A stretch of DNA of 64,000 nucleotides from Persephonella marina EX-H1 (GTDB lineage Bacteria > Aquificota > Aquificia > Aquificales > Hydrogenothermaceae), in the NCBI RefSeq assembly GCF_000021565.1, contig NC_012440.1, forward strand, positions 310,001 through 374,000, in the 5' to 3' direction. Under the pieces are notes generated by a model. That model was not told the origin of the DNA. It ran no database searches and saw nothing but the letters and a program-made list of their open reading frames with translations. Below are positions 43,789 to 55,000 of the stretch, piece after piece (position 1 is the stretch's first letter; each line of letters begins with the position of its first letter). A program made the translations under genes and the position numbers.

Positions 43789-44066
43789 ATCAGCTCCTTG
43801 TAAACGTTTATATGTATATCCGGGTAGTTGTTCTCAACAAAGTTTATAACATTCTGAACTACCTTTTCAGCCTGTTTTCTGTCAGGTGCTACAGTGACTA
43901 CAGCCACCTGGGCAGACTGCCATTTATCAAGATCTCCAATCTCTGAGACAGATACGTTAAACTTGGATTTAAGCTTTTCTTTAACCGATCTTACAACCAT
44001 CCTTTTCTCTTTTAATGATCCAGCATAGGGTATATGAATCTCAAAAACAACACTGCCTATAATCAT
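43785..44066 (-). CDS. ylxP: DUF503/YlxP family protein
   Basis: 93 residues, starting IIGSVVFEIHIPYAGSLKEKRMVVRSVKEKLKSKF, with EIGDLDKWQSAQVAVVTVAPDRK, the family signature in short motifs (SLKxKRxV, NVSVxExGxxDxWQ). YlxP is linked to translation factors and RbfA by conserved neighbourhood; its activity is not established as far as I know. Coupled to rbfA by overlap. Confidence 0.88.
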   Translation of the reverse strand: MIIGSVVFEIHIPYAGSLKEKRMVVRSVKEKLKSKFNVSVSEIGDLDKWQSAQVAVVTVAPDRKQAEKVVQNVINFVENNYPDIHINVYKELI

Positions 44067-44101
44067 CTTTCCCCGTGAAAAATTTTTTGTAAGATTTTAT
44101 A

Positions 44102-44890
44102 TCATTCTAATATTTTATCAACAATTATATTCTCATATTCTTCTATTTTAAAAAGCCTTTTTGCATTCCTGTCAGTTATCTTCTCAAGCTCTTCACTGCT
44201 TATTCCAAGAAGTGATGAGACATAATCAAGTGTGTAGTATATATATGAAGGCCTGTTAGGCTTTCCCCTTTTCTTCTGTGGTGATAAAAATGGGCTGTCT
44301 GTCTCTAGTAAAAGTCTGTCAAGAGGTGTATTTTTCAGAACCTCTCTAAGACTGTCAGCTTTAGGGTATGTTACATTTCCTGCAAATGATATATAAAAAC
44401 CCATATCAACCGATGCTCTCATCATATCAATGCTTCCGCCGAAGCAGTGCATAACTCCCGATGCCGGATAAGGGTAATACTTTTCCAATATCTCAACTGT
44501 CTCTTTATCAGCTGACCTTGAGTGGACAACTAATGGTAGTTCAAGTTCCTTTGAGATCTGTATCTGCTTTTCAAAAAAGTATATCTGTCTATCTTTAGGT
44601 GTTATATCTCTGTAAAAATCAAGTCCTGTCTCTCCTATAGCAACGACCTTTCTTTTTTCAACCGCTAAGCTCCTGAGATTATCAAGATCTTTATCATCTA
44701 TACCGTTAACGTCGTAAGGATGAAAACCTATAGAAGCATAAACATTCTCAAATTTTTCAGCTAACTCTATAGCCCTGTATATCTCTTCTTTATCACAGCC
44801 TATAGTGATTATATAGTCCAGTTTCTCTACACTTTCTAAAAGATCTTCCTCAGATTTCAGCATATCAAGATGAGCGTGTGTGTCTATCAT
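44102..44890 (-). CDS. tatD: TatD-family metal-dependent DNase
   Basis: TIM-barrel hydrolase of 262 residues. MIDTHAHLDM has the metal-binding HxH, IGETGLDFY the metal Glu, VVHSRSADKE and MHCFGGS further histidines, and LLETDSPFLSP the catalytic Asp. I chose ATG 44890, just after the ftsH stop, rather than TTG 44899, because HxH follows directly in the family. TatD proteins are 3'-5' DNases or D-aminoacyl-tRNA deacylase-like enzymes. Confidence 0.93.
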   Translation of the reverse strand: MIDTHAHLDMLKSEEDLLESVEKLDYIITIGCDKEEIYRAIELAEKFENVYASIGFHPYDVNGIDDKDLDNLRSLAVEKRKVVAIGETGLDFYRDITPKDRQIYFFEKQIQISKELELPLVVHSRSADKETVEILEKYYPYPASGVMHCFGGSIDMMRASVDMGFYISFAGNVTYPKADSLREVLKNTPLDRLLLETDSPFLSPQKKRGKPNRPSYIYYTLDYVSSLLGISSEELEKITDRNAKRLFKIEEYENIIVDKILE

Positions 44891-44891
44891 A

Positions 44892-46775
44892 TCAGTCAAC
44901 CTGTCCTGCTGGAACTTCAGGTGCTGATGAGTCAGATATTACTTCAACCACAGACTTTCTACATCTGTTTACAACAGGAACACCGTACTTCTCAAGTATA
45001 GAGAGCATCTCCTCACATGTTATCGTTTCCTTGTCTATAAGAAGCTCAACAACAGCTGTGACAGCGTCTTTATAGTTCTCTATTATCTGTTTTGCCCTTT
45101 CGTAAGACTCCCTTAAAAGCCTGCTTACCTGCTCATCTATCTTTCTTGCTGTCTCCTCACTTATCTCAGGACCCTGTGAAGGTGTAAATGGGTTGTTTCT
45201 TGAAGTTGATACATGTATAGGTCCAAGCTCATCTGTCATTCCCCAGGATGCAACTATTCTGTATGCAAGCTCCGTTGCCCTCATAAGATCATTTTCAGCT
45301 CCTGTTGTTATGCCATCTTTTCCGTAGAAAACCTCCTCAGCAGCTCTTCCACCAAAAAGCTGATGAAGTCTCGCCATAAGATCCTTTTTAGAGTAAAGAT
45401 GTCTGTCTTCCTCAGGGAGATTTACAGTAACGCCAAGGGCCATTCCCCTTGGTATGATTGAGACTTTATGTAATGGATCAGACTCTTTAAACATCATACC
45501 TACAATAGCATGTCCAACCTCATGGTAGGCTATCTTCTCTTTTTCAGCAGGTGTTATTGCCATTCCCTTTCTCTCAAGACCCATCATTATCCTGTCCATA
45601 GCGTCCTCAAACTCTCTCATACCAACCTTCTCTTTTCTTCTCCTTGCAGCAAGCAGTGCAGCTTCATTTACAACATTCGCAAGATCAGCCCCTGAAAATC
45701 CTGGTGTTCCCCTTGCTATAACCATAAGATCAACATCATCACCTAACGGTATATTTTTCTTTTTAACGTGAACCTTAAGTATCTCGTATCTTCCCTTAAC
45801 ATCAGGTTTTGGAACTGATATCTGTCTGTCAAATCTGCCAGGTCTTAAAAGTGCTGGATCAAGTATGTCAGGTCTGTTTGTTGCTGCTATAACTATAATA
45901 CCTTCACTTGAATCAAAACCATCAAGCTCAACAAGAAGCTGGTTAAGCGTCTGCTCCCTCTCGTCATGTCCTCCACCAAATCCAACACCACTTCTTGCTC
46001 TACCTACGGCGTCAATCTCATCTATGAAAACAAGACATGGTGCATGTTTTTTTGCTGTCTCAAAAAGATCCCTTACCCTTGCTGCACCTACACCAACAAA
46101 CATCTCAACAAAATCTGATCCTGATATGGATATAAAAGGAACATTTGCCTCACCTGCTATAGCCTTTGCAAGTAATGTTTTACCTACACCAGGATCACCG
46201 TAAAGAAGGATACCTTTTGGTGCTCTTCCACCTAACTTCTGGAATCTCTGAGGCTCTTTAAGGTAATCTATAAGCTCTTTGACCTCTTCCTTTACCTCGT
46301 CCATGCCGGCAACATCATCAAGTTTCACATTAGGTTTTTCCTCTAAATATACCTTTGCCTTTGATTTTGCGAATGAGAAAGCCCTGTTACTTCCACCTGA
46401 CATCTGTCTCATCATGAAGATCCACAGACCTATAAACAGGAGAATAGGAAGCCATGATATCAGAAGTGTTGCAAGCCATCCGCTTTTCTCCTGAGGAACA
46501 ACGGTTATCTGGACGTTATTCTCAGAAAGTATGTCGTATATCTTATCGTAACCTTCAGGTATAACTGTCTCTATCTTTTTCCCATTTTCTGAGATGGCAA
46601 CGATCTCCTCACCTTTAACTGTGGCCTCTTTAATCTTTCCTTCATTTACCATCTCAACAAACTCAGTAAAGGACACTTTATGTTCAAATGAAGGTTTTGC
46701 ACTGAACATATTAAAGGCAAATATCATTAAAGCCCCTATTAGAAACCATATTAAAAGGCTTTTTGAAAACTGCAT
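44892..46775 (-). CDS. ftsH: ATP-dependent zinc metalloprotease FtsH
   Basis: Membrane AAA+ protease that degrades misassembled and short-lived proteins such as LpxC. The 627 residues have two N-terminal helices (about 6-24 and 102-121) around a periplasmic domain, Walker A GDPGVGKT (193-200), Walker [12 protein letters not shown], the second-region-of-homology arginines in [19 protein letters not shown] (in short pieces), and zinc site HEVGH (418-422). The ATG directly follows the tilS stop, with GAGGAGG inside the tilS end. tilS-ftsH adjacency is a common bacterial arrangement. Confidence 0.97.
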   Translation of the reverse strand: MQFSKSLLIWFLIGALMIFAFNMFSAKPSFEHKVSFTEFVEMVNEGKIKEATVKGEEIVAISENGKKIETVIPEGYDKIYDILSENNVQITVVPQEKSGWLATLLISWLPILLFIGLWIFMMRQMSGGSNRAFSFAKSKAKVYLEEKPNVKLDDVAGMDEVKEEVKELIDYLKEPQRFQKLGGRAPKGILLYGDPGVGKTLLAKAIAGEANVPFISISGSDFVEMFVGVGAARVRDLFETAKKHAPCLVFIDEIDAVGRARSGVGFGGGHDEREQTLNQLLVELDGFDSSEGIIVIAATNRPDILDPALLRPGRFDRQISVPKPDVKGRYEILKVHVKKKNIPLGDDVDLMVIARGTPGFSGADLANVVNEAALLAARRRKEKVGMREFEDAMDRIMMGLERKGMAITPAEKEKIAYHEVGHAIVGMMFKESDPLHKVSIIPRGMALGVTVNLPEEDRHLYSKKDLMARLHQLFGGRAAEEVFYGKDGITTGAENDLMRATELAYRIVASWGMTDELGPIHVSTSRNNPFTPSQGPEISEETARKIDEQVSRLLRESYERAKQIIENYKDAVTAVVELLIDKETITCEEMLSILEKYGVPVVNRCRKSVVEVISDSSAPEVPAGQVD

Positions 46776-48134
46776 CTATACCTCCTCTAATTCAAAACAT
46801 ATTAACTTTTTACCTTTTTCCGTTACAGGAAAATATGCCGATCTCTTATATCCTGCAATCCACAATATTTTATTTCCATAAACAACAAGCGGTATGTTCT
46901 CTCTCATATCTGAGGGTATTTTTAAGTCTATCATAACATCCTTCAGTTTTTTCTCCTTTTTTCTACCAAAAGGTATAAACCTATCACCTTTTCTTCTGTT
47001 TCTCACAACAAACTCAGCATCTTCCATACTTTCAATCTGGAAGCATACCTTTTTCCTTTCATCTTTTAATTTATCTAATGTGTAGTCTGTTTCAATATAG
47101 GATTTTATATACAGATTAGCCTCTTTTACAAAGATCTTTTCCCCTGGTTTTATCCTGTACTGGTAAGGCTCTGTTTTTTCCTTTACCTTCTCTATATATA
47201 ATGTGCTGTATCTCCTTATAAGGTTGTACTCTGGACTTAATCTTATACTCTTTGTTCCCTCTTTTTTTTCTATAATCTCCATAATATCCATAATCTGCCT
47301 GTATGAAGGGTATACTCCAGTTTTTCTGTAGATCCAGTTCTGAATAGCTCTGTAAACCAGGGCTTTATCGTAAACTAAAAGCTCCTCTAATTCTATCTTA
47401 CCGTTGAGAAATTTCTGTGAAATCTTTTCAGACTCTTCCTCAAGATACTGATCATCTAATGATAGGAAGTATGAGAGTGTAAGCAGAGATCCTTCAAGTG
47501 ATGGGTTTATCCCTTTTATATGTGGGATAATATTGTGCCTTATCCTGTTTCTCAGAAAGTCTGTCTCAAAGTTTGTGATATCTATCCTGTACTCAATTCC
47601 TTTTTCCCTGGCGTAGTTCTCTATCTGATCCTTGTTTATCAGGTATAAAGGTCTGATTATATCCCTCTCTTTAGGTCTGAACCCTTTTATTCCTTTCCTG
47701 TTCCCCTGTATGAACCACATTATCATGGTCTCCACAAGATCGGAAAGATGGTGTCCTGTAGCGAGTCTGTTAATTGATCTTTCTTCCATAACCTTCCTGA
47801 AAAAGCTGTACCTTTCCTCCCTTGCCTTCTGCTCTATGGATTTTTTCTCCTTTTCGGCAAGTGATTTTATATCAACCTTTTTTGTGAATATCTCCAGTCC
47901 ATACTTTTTTGCGAAATCTTCACAGAATCTCTGATCCTCGTCAGACTCTTTTCTTAAGGAGTGGTTTAGATGGGCTAGATAGATATCAGATATTTTAAGA
48001 TGATCCCTGAATTTTATTAGAAGATATGTGAGAACAGTGGAATCTATACCTCCAGAGAATGCAACGAGTATTCTATCCCCTTCAGAGATGAGACTGTATT
48101 TTTTTACAGCTTCTAAGAACTTTTTCTCAACCAA
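46776..48134 (-). CDS. tilS: tRNA(Ile)-lysidine synthase
   Basis: Converts the wobble C of tRNA-Ile(CAU) to lysidine so that it reads AUA as isoleucine. The 452 residues include the PP-loop ATP site ILVAFSGGIDSTVL (SGGIDS at 27-32), ATGHHLSDLVETMIMWFIQG, IRPLYLINKDQIENYA, NRIRHNIIPHIK, and a C-terminal KxxDVMIDLKIP domain for substrate handling. The start is TTG at 48134, without a visible Shine-Dalgarno site but just after a hairpin that follows a CAU tRNA gene. That tRNA may be its own substrate (see findings). Confidence 0.93.
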   Translation of the reverse strand: MVEKKFLEAVKKYSLISEGDRILVAFSGGIDSTVLTYLLIKFRDHLKISDIYLAHLNHSLRKESDEDQRFCEDFAKKYGLEIFTKKVDIKSLAEKEKKSIEQKAREERYSFFRKVMEERSINRLATGHHLSDLVETMIMWFIQGNRKGIKGFRPKERDIIRPLYLINKDQIENYAREKGIEYRIDITNFETDFLRNRIRHNIIPHIKGINPSLEGSLLTLSYFLSLDDQYLEEESEKISQKFLNGKIELEELLVYDKALVYRAIQNWIYRKTGVYPSYRQIMDIMEIIEKKEGTKSIRLSPEYNLIRRYSTLYIEKVKEKTEPYQYRIKPGEKIFVKEANLYIKSYIETDYTLDKLKDERKKVCFQIESMEDAEFVVRNRRKGDRFIPFGRKKEKKLKDVMIDLKIPSDMRENIPLVVYGNKILWIAGYKRSAYFPVTEKGKKLICFELEEV

Positions 48135-48140
48135 GGCAAC

Positions 48141-48157
48141 AGGCGGGAAACCGCCAT
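48141..48157 (-). other. Hairpin between the CAU tRNA and tilS
   Basis: On the minus strand GGCGG (48155-48151), loop TTTC, CCGCC (48146-48142) forms a 5-bp G+C stem 7 nt before the tilS TTG. The left arm plus flank, ATGGCGGT (48157-48150), is also complementary to the 3' acceptor strand of the upstream tRNA and identical to its 5' end, so alternative pairings exist. Confidence 0.6.
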
Positions 48158-48172
48158 CTGATTTTATTAAAA

Positions 48173-48246
48173 TGGCGGTGGCAGGACTCGAACCTGCGAC
48201 TCCGCGGATATGAGCCGCGTGCTCTAACCAGCTGAGCTACACCGCC
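48173..48246 (-). tRNA. tRNA with CAT anticodon (elongator Met or Ile2)
   Basis: 74-nt cloverleaf on the minus strand: acceptor GGCGGTG/CACCGCC, D-arm AGCTCAGCTGGTTAGAGC, anticodon stem CGCGG/CCGCG with loop CTCATAT, T-loop GTTCGAGTC, discriminator A, no CCA encoded. The G1-C72 pair excludes the initiator. CAT may be elongator methionine or the lysidine-modified isoleucine tRNA; position beside tilS favours the latter but does not prove it. It is 8 nt downstream of rpsT and transcribed with it. Confidence 0.9.
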
Positions 48247-48254
48247 ATACTTCT

Positions 48255-48533
48255 TTACTGTGATAAAGATGCTTTAGCAGCGTTAACTTTTCTGTATATT
48301 CTTGAGACCCTTCTTGCTGCCTCGTTTTTGTGTATGGCCCCTTTAGCAGCAGCTCTGTATGCCAGCTTCTGAGCGAGAGGTAAAAGTTTTTCAGCTGTTT
48401 CTATATCTTTATTTTTAAGAGCTTCTGTTATTCTCTTTATAGCTGTTTTCATTCTTGATATATGGTACCTGTTAAGCAGTCTTCTCTTTTCTGCCTGTCT
48501 TATTCTTTTCTTAGCTGAACGTGTATGAGCCAT
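48255..48533 (-). CDS. rpsT: 30S ribosomal protein S20
   Basis: 92-residue basic helical protein that binds 16S rRNA. MAHTRSAKKRIRQAEKRRLLNR, followed by MKTAIKRI, KAAAKGAIHKNEAARRVSR-type segments (here AAKGAIHKNEAARRVSRIYRKV), is diagnostic. AGGAGG precedes the ATG. It heads a long leftward run of tRNA, tilS, ftsH, tatD, ylxP, rbfA, sppA and perhaps erpA. Confidence 0.96.
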   Translation of the reverse strand: MAHTRSAKKRIRQAEKRRLLNRYHISRMKTAIKRITEALKNKDIETAEKLLPLAQKLAYRAAAKGAIHKNEAARRVSRIYRKVNAAKASLSQ

Positions 48534-48696
48534 GAAAACCTCCTTTTTTTCTTAAGCGGTTAAATAATTTATCCCAAATACAGTTAAAAATCAAGAATCA
48601 AGACTAATATTATAGAACATTCATAACAAGTTGTAAACATTAAAAAAATATATTATTCTAATATCTTCTCTTAAAAATTAATCTGGAGGTTTTAAA
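48534..48696. promoter_or_regulatory. Divergent rpsT/metK promoter region
   Basis: On the minus strand TTTACA (48637-48632), a 17-bp spacer and TATAAT (48614-48609) form a good rpsT promoter, giving an untranslated leader of about 70 nt where S20 autoregulation could act. For metK on the plus strand the region 48631-48660 is A+T-rich (TTGTAA, TATATT), but no pair has normal spacing. Confidence 0.65.
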
Positions 48697-49899
48697 TTGG
48701 CAAAGATCGCTGTTGGAACCCTTGAATTTCCAAAAGTTTCAGATCTGCCTGTTGAGATTGTTGAAAGAAAAGGTATTGGACATCCTGACACTATATGTGA
48801 TGCTCTTGCTGAGGAGCTTTCCATAGCTTTATCCGAGCTTTACAGAAAAGAGTGCGGTGCTATTATGCACCATAATGTTGATAAAGCACTTTTAATAGGT
48901 GGTATAGCGGATCCCAGGTTTGGCGGCGGTCATATGGTTGCTCCTATTGAGGTTTATCTTACAGGAAGGGCTATAAACGAGCTTAACGGGAAGAGGCTTC
49001 CTGTTGAGGAGCTTGCTATAGAAACTGCTCACAGATGGTTAAAGGAGAATATACCAAATATAGATATATCAAACCATATAATCATCCATCCCAAGCTAAA
49101 ACCTGGAAGTAAGGATCTTGTAGAACTTTTTGAGAGATTTCAGATAAAGGGAGAGATACCGCTGGCAAATGATACATCATTCGGTGTTGGTTATGCACCT
49201 TTCAATGATATAGAAACTATCGTTTACGAGCTTGAGAAGGCTTTAAACAGCAAGGAGTTTAAAAAGGAACACCCGTATGTTGGTGAGGACATCAAGATTA
49301 TGGGTGTTAGAAATGACGATTATATAAGGATAACTATAGCTATGGCTTTCGTTGACAGGTATGTTAAGGATGTTAACGATTATATGGAAAAGAAGGAGAT
49401 AGTTACAAACTATGCTTATTCCCTTGCTAAAAAGCTTACAGACAGAACTGTTGATATATTCATAAACACTGCAGATGATCCGGATAATGAGTCTGTATAC
49501 ATCACAGTTACAGGAACATCAGCTGAGGCTGGTGATGACGGACAGGTCGGAAGAGGTAACAGGGTTAATGGTCTTATAACACCTTACAGACCTATGAGCC
49601 TTGAAGCTGCTGCTGGTAAAAATCCGGTTTCCCATATAGGAAAGATATACAACACAGCAGCTATGGATATGGCAGAGAGGATAGTTTCAGAGATAGAGGA
49701 GATTGAGGAGGCTTACTGTTATCTTGTTAGCCAGATAGGAAAACCTATTACAGAACCTCAGGTATGTGATGTTAAATTAAGAATAAACAAGGATATAAAA
49801 GGTATTGAGGAAGAGGTAAGAAGGATAGCCCAGGAAGAGATAGATAAACTCCCAGAGACATGGAACAAATTCCTTAAAAGACATTTCAGACTCTATTAA
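48697..49899 (+). CDS. metK: S-adenosylmethionine synthetase, archaeal type
   Basis: Makes SAM from methionine and ATP. The 400 residues match the archaeal MAT family rather than bacterial Met[67 protein letters not shown] and [38 protein letters not shown] (as short motifs). The bacterial GHPDKxxD and GAGDQG motifs appear here as GHPDTICD and [10 protein letters not shown]. It starts with TTG at 48697 after GGAGG. Aquificota are known to carry this archaeal form, presumably from transfer. SAM is needed by the radical SAM enzymes here. Confidence 0.95.
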   Translation: MAKIAVGTLEFPKVSDLPVEIVERKGIGHPDTICDALAEELSIALSELYRKECGAIMHHNVDKALLIGGIADPRFGGGHMVAPIEVYLTGRAINELNGKRLPVEELAIETAHRWLKENIPNIDISNHIIIHPKLKPGSKDLVELFERFQIKGEIPLANDTSFGVGYAPFNDIETIVYELEKALNSKEFKKEHPYVGEDIKIMGVRNDDYIRITIAMAFVDRYVKDVNDYMEKKEIVTNYAYSLAKKLTDRTVDIFINTADDPDNESVYITVTGTSAEAGDDGQVGRGNRVNGLITPYRPMSLEAAAGKNPVSHIGKIYNTAAMDMAERIVSEIEEIEEAYCYLVSQIGKPITEPQVCDVKLRINKDIKGIEEEVRRIAQEEIDKLPETWNKFLKRHFRLY

Positions 49900-49905
49900 A
49901 ACTCT

Positions 49906-49926
49906 GAGGGCTTATGCCCTCTTTTT
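49906..49926 (+). terminator. Rho-independent terminator of metK
   Basis: GAGGGC (49906-49911), loop TTAT, GCCCTC (49916-49921), then TTTTT. It begins 7 nt after the metK stop. Confidence 0.92.
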
Positions 49927-50006
49927 ATCTAAAGTTATTTCTCTTCTTAGACGATAATTTATATCAAAATTCCCTTTATATCTGCCACTGTTTTAAGGAG
50001 GTCTAT

Positions 50007-52001
50007 ATGTATTTTTTCTCTAATCTCTCAATAAAGACAAAACTACTTATACTTTCATTAGTTCCTGTTCTGGTCATACTTTTTTACTCAGGATTAATAT
50101 TCAATGGAAACTACAATAAATACAGAGAGACCCAATCTTTAGAACATGCTGTTAATCTTTCTGTTAAGCTATCTGCTGTTGTTCACGAAGTCCAGAAAGA
50201 GAGAGGAAGAACCGCTGGTTTTCTTGGTAGTGAGGGAAAGGAGTTCAGATCTGAGCTTTCAGCCCAGAGAAAATTAACTGATAAAAAGGTAGATGAGTTA
50301 AAAAGTTATATAAGAAAGATAGACCTTTCCCATCTTCCCGAAGGCTTGAAGATGGAGATAAATGTTATCCTTGAGAAGGTAGATACGATCCCGCAGATAA
50401 GAAGAGAGGTTGATGATTTTAGCATAACATTGAGAGAAGCTATAAAGTTATACACCGATATAAACACAAAATTACTACATGCCATCGGTTCAATAGCAAA
50501 GTACAGCTCTGATGCGAAGATAACAAGGGAACTTGCAGCATACGTGAACTTCTTATTAGCAAAGGAAAGAATGGGTATTGAAAGAGCTGTTCTTTCAGCT
50601 GTTTTTGCAAGGGATTCTTTTAATGAACATCTCTACCAGAGGTTTCTTTCTTTACTTTCGGAACAGAGAGCCTTTCTTACAGGCTTTAAGATGCTTGCAA
50701 CAGACAAATTCCTTAATTTCTACAAAAAAACGATGGTTGGAAAAGCTATAAAAGAAGTAGAAAGGATGGAAAATATAGCCCTTGAAAAGGCGTCTGTAGG
50801 CGCGTTTGGAATAGATCCGTCATACTGGTTTGATACGATAACTGAAAAGATAAACCTTATGAAGAAGGTTGAAGATTATATGTCCGACAGCCTGATAAAT
50901 GATATATCTGCTGCAAAGGAGAGTGTTTTTAGAAGTCTGATTTTAGAGACAGCCTTTTCAGCGGTTATTATATCAGCTATTTTACTCCTTGGATTCGTTA
51001 TACAGAGATCAATTAACAGGTCTATACAAGTTATAAAGGAAAGTGTTGATTATATAGCCCAGACAAAAGATTTCACGAAAAAGATTTACCTTGACTCAAA
51101 GGATGAGATGCATGATATAGCTGATGCTGTAAATAACTTCCTTGAGGCGTCAAAGAAGGCTATAGAGCAGGCTAAGATCTCTGCAGAAGAGAATGCTTCT
51201 ATAGCATCAGAGCTTTCAGCAACAGCTGTTGAGATAGGAAAAAGGGCGGAAGAAGAATCAAAAATAGTGATGGAAACAACTGAAAAAGCCCTTGGAACAC
51301 AGGAACCTTTAAGAAATCTCGTAAGTAAACTTGATGAGACAAAAGAAGAGATAAAGAAGGCAAACGGGATACTTAACAGGGCAAGTAACCAGATAAATGA
51401 GCTTATAGTTACAGTTAAAAGAAGTGCTGAAGAGGAGATGGATATTGTCAGGGAGCTTGAAACACTTAAAAGAAGCACAGATAAGACACAGGAGGTTCTT
51501 AAACTTATAGAGGATATAGCTGACCAGACGAACCTTCTCGCTTTAAATGCTGCGATTGAGGCTGCAAGGGCAGGTGAGGTTGGAAGGGGTTTTGCTGTTG
51601 TTGCAGATGAGGTAAGATCACTTGCTGAGAAATCAAGGGAGTATGTTGACAGTATAACCGAGACAATATCCGAACTTATAAATGAGATAAACCTTATAAC
51701 AGAAAAAATATCCTTTAATGCAGAGAATATAACAAGACTGACGGAATCGTCATCACATGTTGAAAGGGATGTGGATGAGGTCACATCCGTTATGGATCAG
51801 ACTGTCAGGATGGCTGAGGACGCCTCTGTAAGTGTGAGATCTATAGTTTCTGAGATAGAGGAGATAATAAAAGATATAGAAAGGATTAATGAGATATCTG
51901 GAGCTAATGCGAGAAGTGTTGAGGAGATAGCAACAGCCACGGAACATCTGTACAAACTTATAGAGAATCTGAACAAGATACTTGAGGAGTTTAAAACATG
52001 A
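50007..52001 (+). CDS. Methyl-accepting chemotaxis protein with NIT sensor domain
   Basis: Transmembrane chemoreceptor of 664 residues. N-terminal helix (about 9-29), a large periplasmic helical region (30-310) with [20 protein letters not shown] and [16 protein letters not shown], the two arginine-containing pieces typical of the NIT nitrate/nitrite-sensing domain; second helix (about 312-335), HAMP (336-390) and signalling domain with [40 protein letters not shown] (short motifs). Nitrate or nitrite as ligand is an inference from the domain. I chose ATG 50007 with AAGGAGG upstream. Its stop abuts the convergent reverse gyrase. Implies motility, though no che or flagellar genes are seen. Confidence 0.9.
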   Translation: MYFFSNLSIKTKLLILSLVPVLVILFYSGLIFNGNYNKYRETQSLEHAVNLSVKLSAVVHEVQKERGRTAGFLGSEGKEFRSELSAQRKLTDKKVDELKSYIRKIDLSHLPEGLKMEINVILEKVDTIPQIRREVDDFSITLREAIKLYTDINTKLLHAIGSIAKYSSDAKITRELAAYVNFLLAKERMGIERAVLSAVFARDSFNEHLYQRFLSLLSEQRAFLTGFKMLATDKFLNFYKKTMVGKAIKEVERMENIALEKASVGAFGIDPSYWFDTITEKINLMKKVEDYMSDSLINDISAAKESVFRSLILETAFSAVIISAILLLGFVIQRSINRSIQVIKESVDYIAQTKDFTKKIYLDSKDEMHDIADAVNNFLEASKKAIEQAKISAEENASIASELSATAVEIGKRAEEESKIVMETTEKALGTQEPLRNLVSKLDETKEEIKKANGILNRASNQINELIVTVKRSAEEEMDIVRELETLKRSTDKTQEVLKLIEDIADQTNLLALNAAIEAARAGEVGRGFAVVADEVRSLAEKSREYVDSITETISELINEINLITEKISFNAENITRLTESSSHVERDVDEVTSVMDQTVRMAEDASVSVRSIVSEIEEIIKDIERINEISGANARSVEEIATATEHLYKLIENLNKILEEFKT

Positions 52002-55000
52002 TCACTCCTCATAACTGTACTTACCTATCTCTACTTTGAAGAAAAGCTTTTTCTCCTCAAGCTCCTTAAACAGTTTTTCCAACTCTTTTTCATAGTCTGC
52101 CTTACCCTGCTCAATCCTGTCCATTAAGCTTTCAAGCTCTTTAGTAAAGCTCTCATTTACAAATCTATAGATATCTTCCCTTCTCTTTATAAGCTCCATA
52201 ACCTGTCTTCCAAGTTTTGTTGGAAAGAGATATCCTCTTCTCTCAATTATGTAATGTCTGTCCAGAAGTTTCTGAACAGTTATTGCGTATGTTGATGGTC
52301 TTCCTATTCCTTTTTCTTTCATCTCCTTAATTATCTCACCAAATGTGTAGTATGAAACCTTAGGCTTGAGATGGTAGCTTTTTTTCTTAATATCTACCTT
52401 TCCTTCTGGAAGTTTATCTGTGCGGATTGGGAGGATAAGATCATAACCATGCTGGATTATATCTGTTATAAGATCAGTCTCAACCTCTTCATCAAAAGCT
52501 CTCACACTGTATACCACCTTTTCAACAACAGCCTCTCTCATCTGCGAAGCTATAAACTGCCTGAATATAAGATCATAAAGCCTTATATGTTTCCTTGTTA
52601 TTCCCTGAAGGTTCATTGTGTATACCATTGATCTAAGTTCATCTGCATCAACAGCCCTTGTTGGTCTTATACATTCATGAGCTCCTTCGTATGTTGAGTA
52701 TGTTCTTATCTTTATATACTCACTGCCAAAATTCTCCTGTATATACTCTTTGGCAACAAAAACACCTGCATCAGAGACCCTTATACTGTCAGTTCTGTGG
52801 TATGTTATAAGACCAGCCTCAAACAGATCCTGTGCAAGGCTCATTGTCTCCTGTGGTGAAAAACCAAGCTCCCTTGCTGAAGCTGTGAGCATTGTGTCAG
52901 TTGAGAAAGGTCTTACAAATAACTTTTCTTCCTTTTTTTCTTTAACTGAGACGATAACAAACTGTATATTCTGGTAGAACCATTTTGCCCTGTTTCTGTC
53001 TTCAAAACTGAACTCAACAGGAATGTTATCTATAAAGACTCTCACAACAGCTATCTTCTGCTTTGCCTGGTCTGTTCTTTCTATTATCCATTCCAGAACA
53101 GGTGTCTGTACTCTACCTGCTGATAGATAATGTCTGTGAAGCTTCTCCTGAACATACTGTGATATTGTAAAACCTATCCATCTGTCTGAGATTCTCCTTA
53201 AAAGCTGTGCTTTTACAAGGTTTTTGTCAATATCTCTGTAGTTCTCAACAGCCTCTAAAAATGCTTTCTTAGTAACCTCGTGGAACTCTGCTCTTTTTAC
53301 ATTAAAGTTGTAAGGCTTACTTAATAGGTATAGATCGTAGCTTATCTTCTCACCTTCAGTATCAGGGTCTGTTGCTATAAAAACCTCCTGAACCTCAAGA
53401 TCAAGCTCCCTTATACCTTCTATAATATGTTTTCTGCCTTCATCAATAGGTTCAAATACAGGTATGAAATGACTGTTCTTCCTGACGCCAAAGTACTCCT
53501 CTTCTTTGTTAAGATCAAATATATGACCTTTACTGGCTATGATCGTTAAGAATTTATCTCCTATAGCTATCTCGTAGGCGTCTATACCTTTGAGCTTTCT
53601 TCTTAATGGCTTACCAAAGAAGTTTGCTATTGTTCTTGCCTTATTAGGTGATTCCACGATAACAACAGTTGTTTTAAAGGACTGCCTCTCCTCAACGATT
53701 ATCTCACCTGAAAGAACCTTCCTGACATTCTCCCTGTCCTGATCTATCTCTTTCAATATCTTTTCAAGATCAACCTGATCTGCAGGTTTAAACTGGATGT
53801 CCTCACTGAACCATCTTACTTTTTTCTGGAGTGAGTAGAAGGCTTTATCATCATCAACAAGAAGATATGCAAGACCTTTTGTTAGACCTCCAGCATAAAG
53901 CCTTGATGTTCTCCCTGAAGCCTGTATATAACCTGTTACATCCGCTGTTATAAGTATGAATCCCTCATCAGTTTTTTTAAGTGTTATTTCCGGTGAATCT
54001 TTTATCTGGTCAAAAACCTCGGGTTTCTCAACAATACTTTTTACATATACCTGTATCTCCCTCAATCTTTCAGCCTTTTCTCTGTCTAACTTCTCTTCAG
54101 GTATGAAGGCGTATACCTTCAAAAAGTTTATATACTCGTAAAGCTGTCTGACTTCCTGTGGATCTATAAGTTTTTTCTTTATAAGAAATGGGGTTAGAGT
54201 CAGCATAAAGTAGTAAAGATGTATAAACTCCTCCTCAAATCTTATGTTGAACTGTAGTTTTGGAACACCTACAAATAACGCATATCTTATAACATCAGGA
54301 AGATCAAGACCTCTTGCTATCGGGTTTCTGTAGCTTGCAAAACCAACAACTACAGGTATCTCACCTGATCTGAACTTCTCTAAACTGTCCATAAGGTCTT
54401 CATACGAGATAGCATTTATACCTTTCTCATTTAAGAACTTAACATACCTTTCTAATGTCTCTCTTGTTTCAGATGATGAGAGGAAAACAAGCCCTCCAGA
54501 TCCAAGTTTTTTTATCCTCTCAACGGAAGTTTCCCATACATCATCAGGCTTCTCATAAAGATCTTCAATATTTCTGAGTGTCAGGGAAGGTCTTCCAACC
54601 TCAAATCCAAGAAGCTCTCTGAAAAGGTTTACCCTTTTTGATCTTGGGTTTGATGTGGCTGAGGATACTATAAGAACACCTTTTCTCTTCTGACTTATCC
54701 TGTTTATCTTTTCCTGCCATCTGTTGAATATCTCAAGATCTTTCTCTTCTGGCTGACCCTGTCTGAAAATTTTCTGTTTAAATGTTATGAACTTTAATGT
54801 ATCCTGTATATCCTCTTCTGAAAAACCAAGTAGCATAAGTATCTTGTCTATATTCTTTGCACTTTTTAACACGCTATCAACATCATCAACAAAGACAAGT
54901 GAGAACTCACCTTTTGGAATTATGTCTATATTTTTGTACAGGAACATAGTTGTTGTTATCAGAATATCAAACTGGTTATTTTTTATCTTCTCTTTAAGCT

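Noticed and set aside
45865-46203. 112-codon plus-strand frame over ftsH
   Set aside because: Antisense to the AAA+ domain, with no independent support.
48141-48180. Possible attachment site of an integrative element at the CAU tRNA
   Set aside because: The repeat of tRNA sequence copies the 5' end and is inverted relative to the 3' end; there is no integrase gene, and housekeeping genes continue on both sides.
51086-51784. 232-codon open frame on the minus strand inside the chemoreceptor gene
   Set aside because: It is antisense to the highly conserved signalling domain, is Ser/Ile-rich in the manner of shadow frames, and has no ribosome site or recognisable motif.
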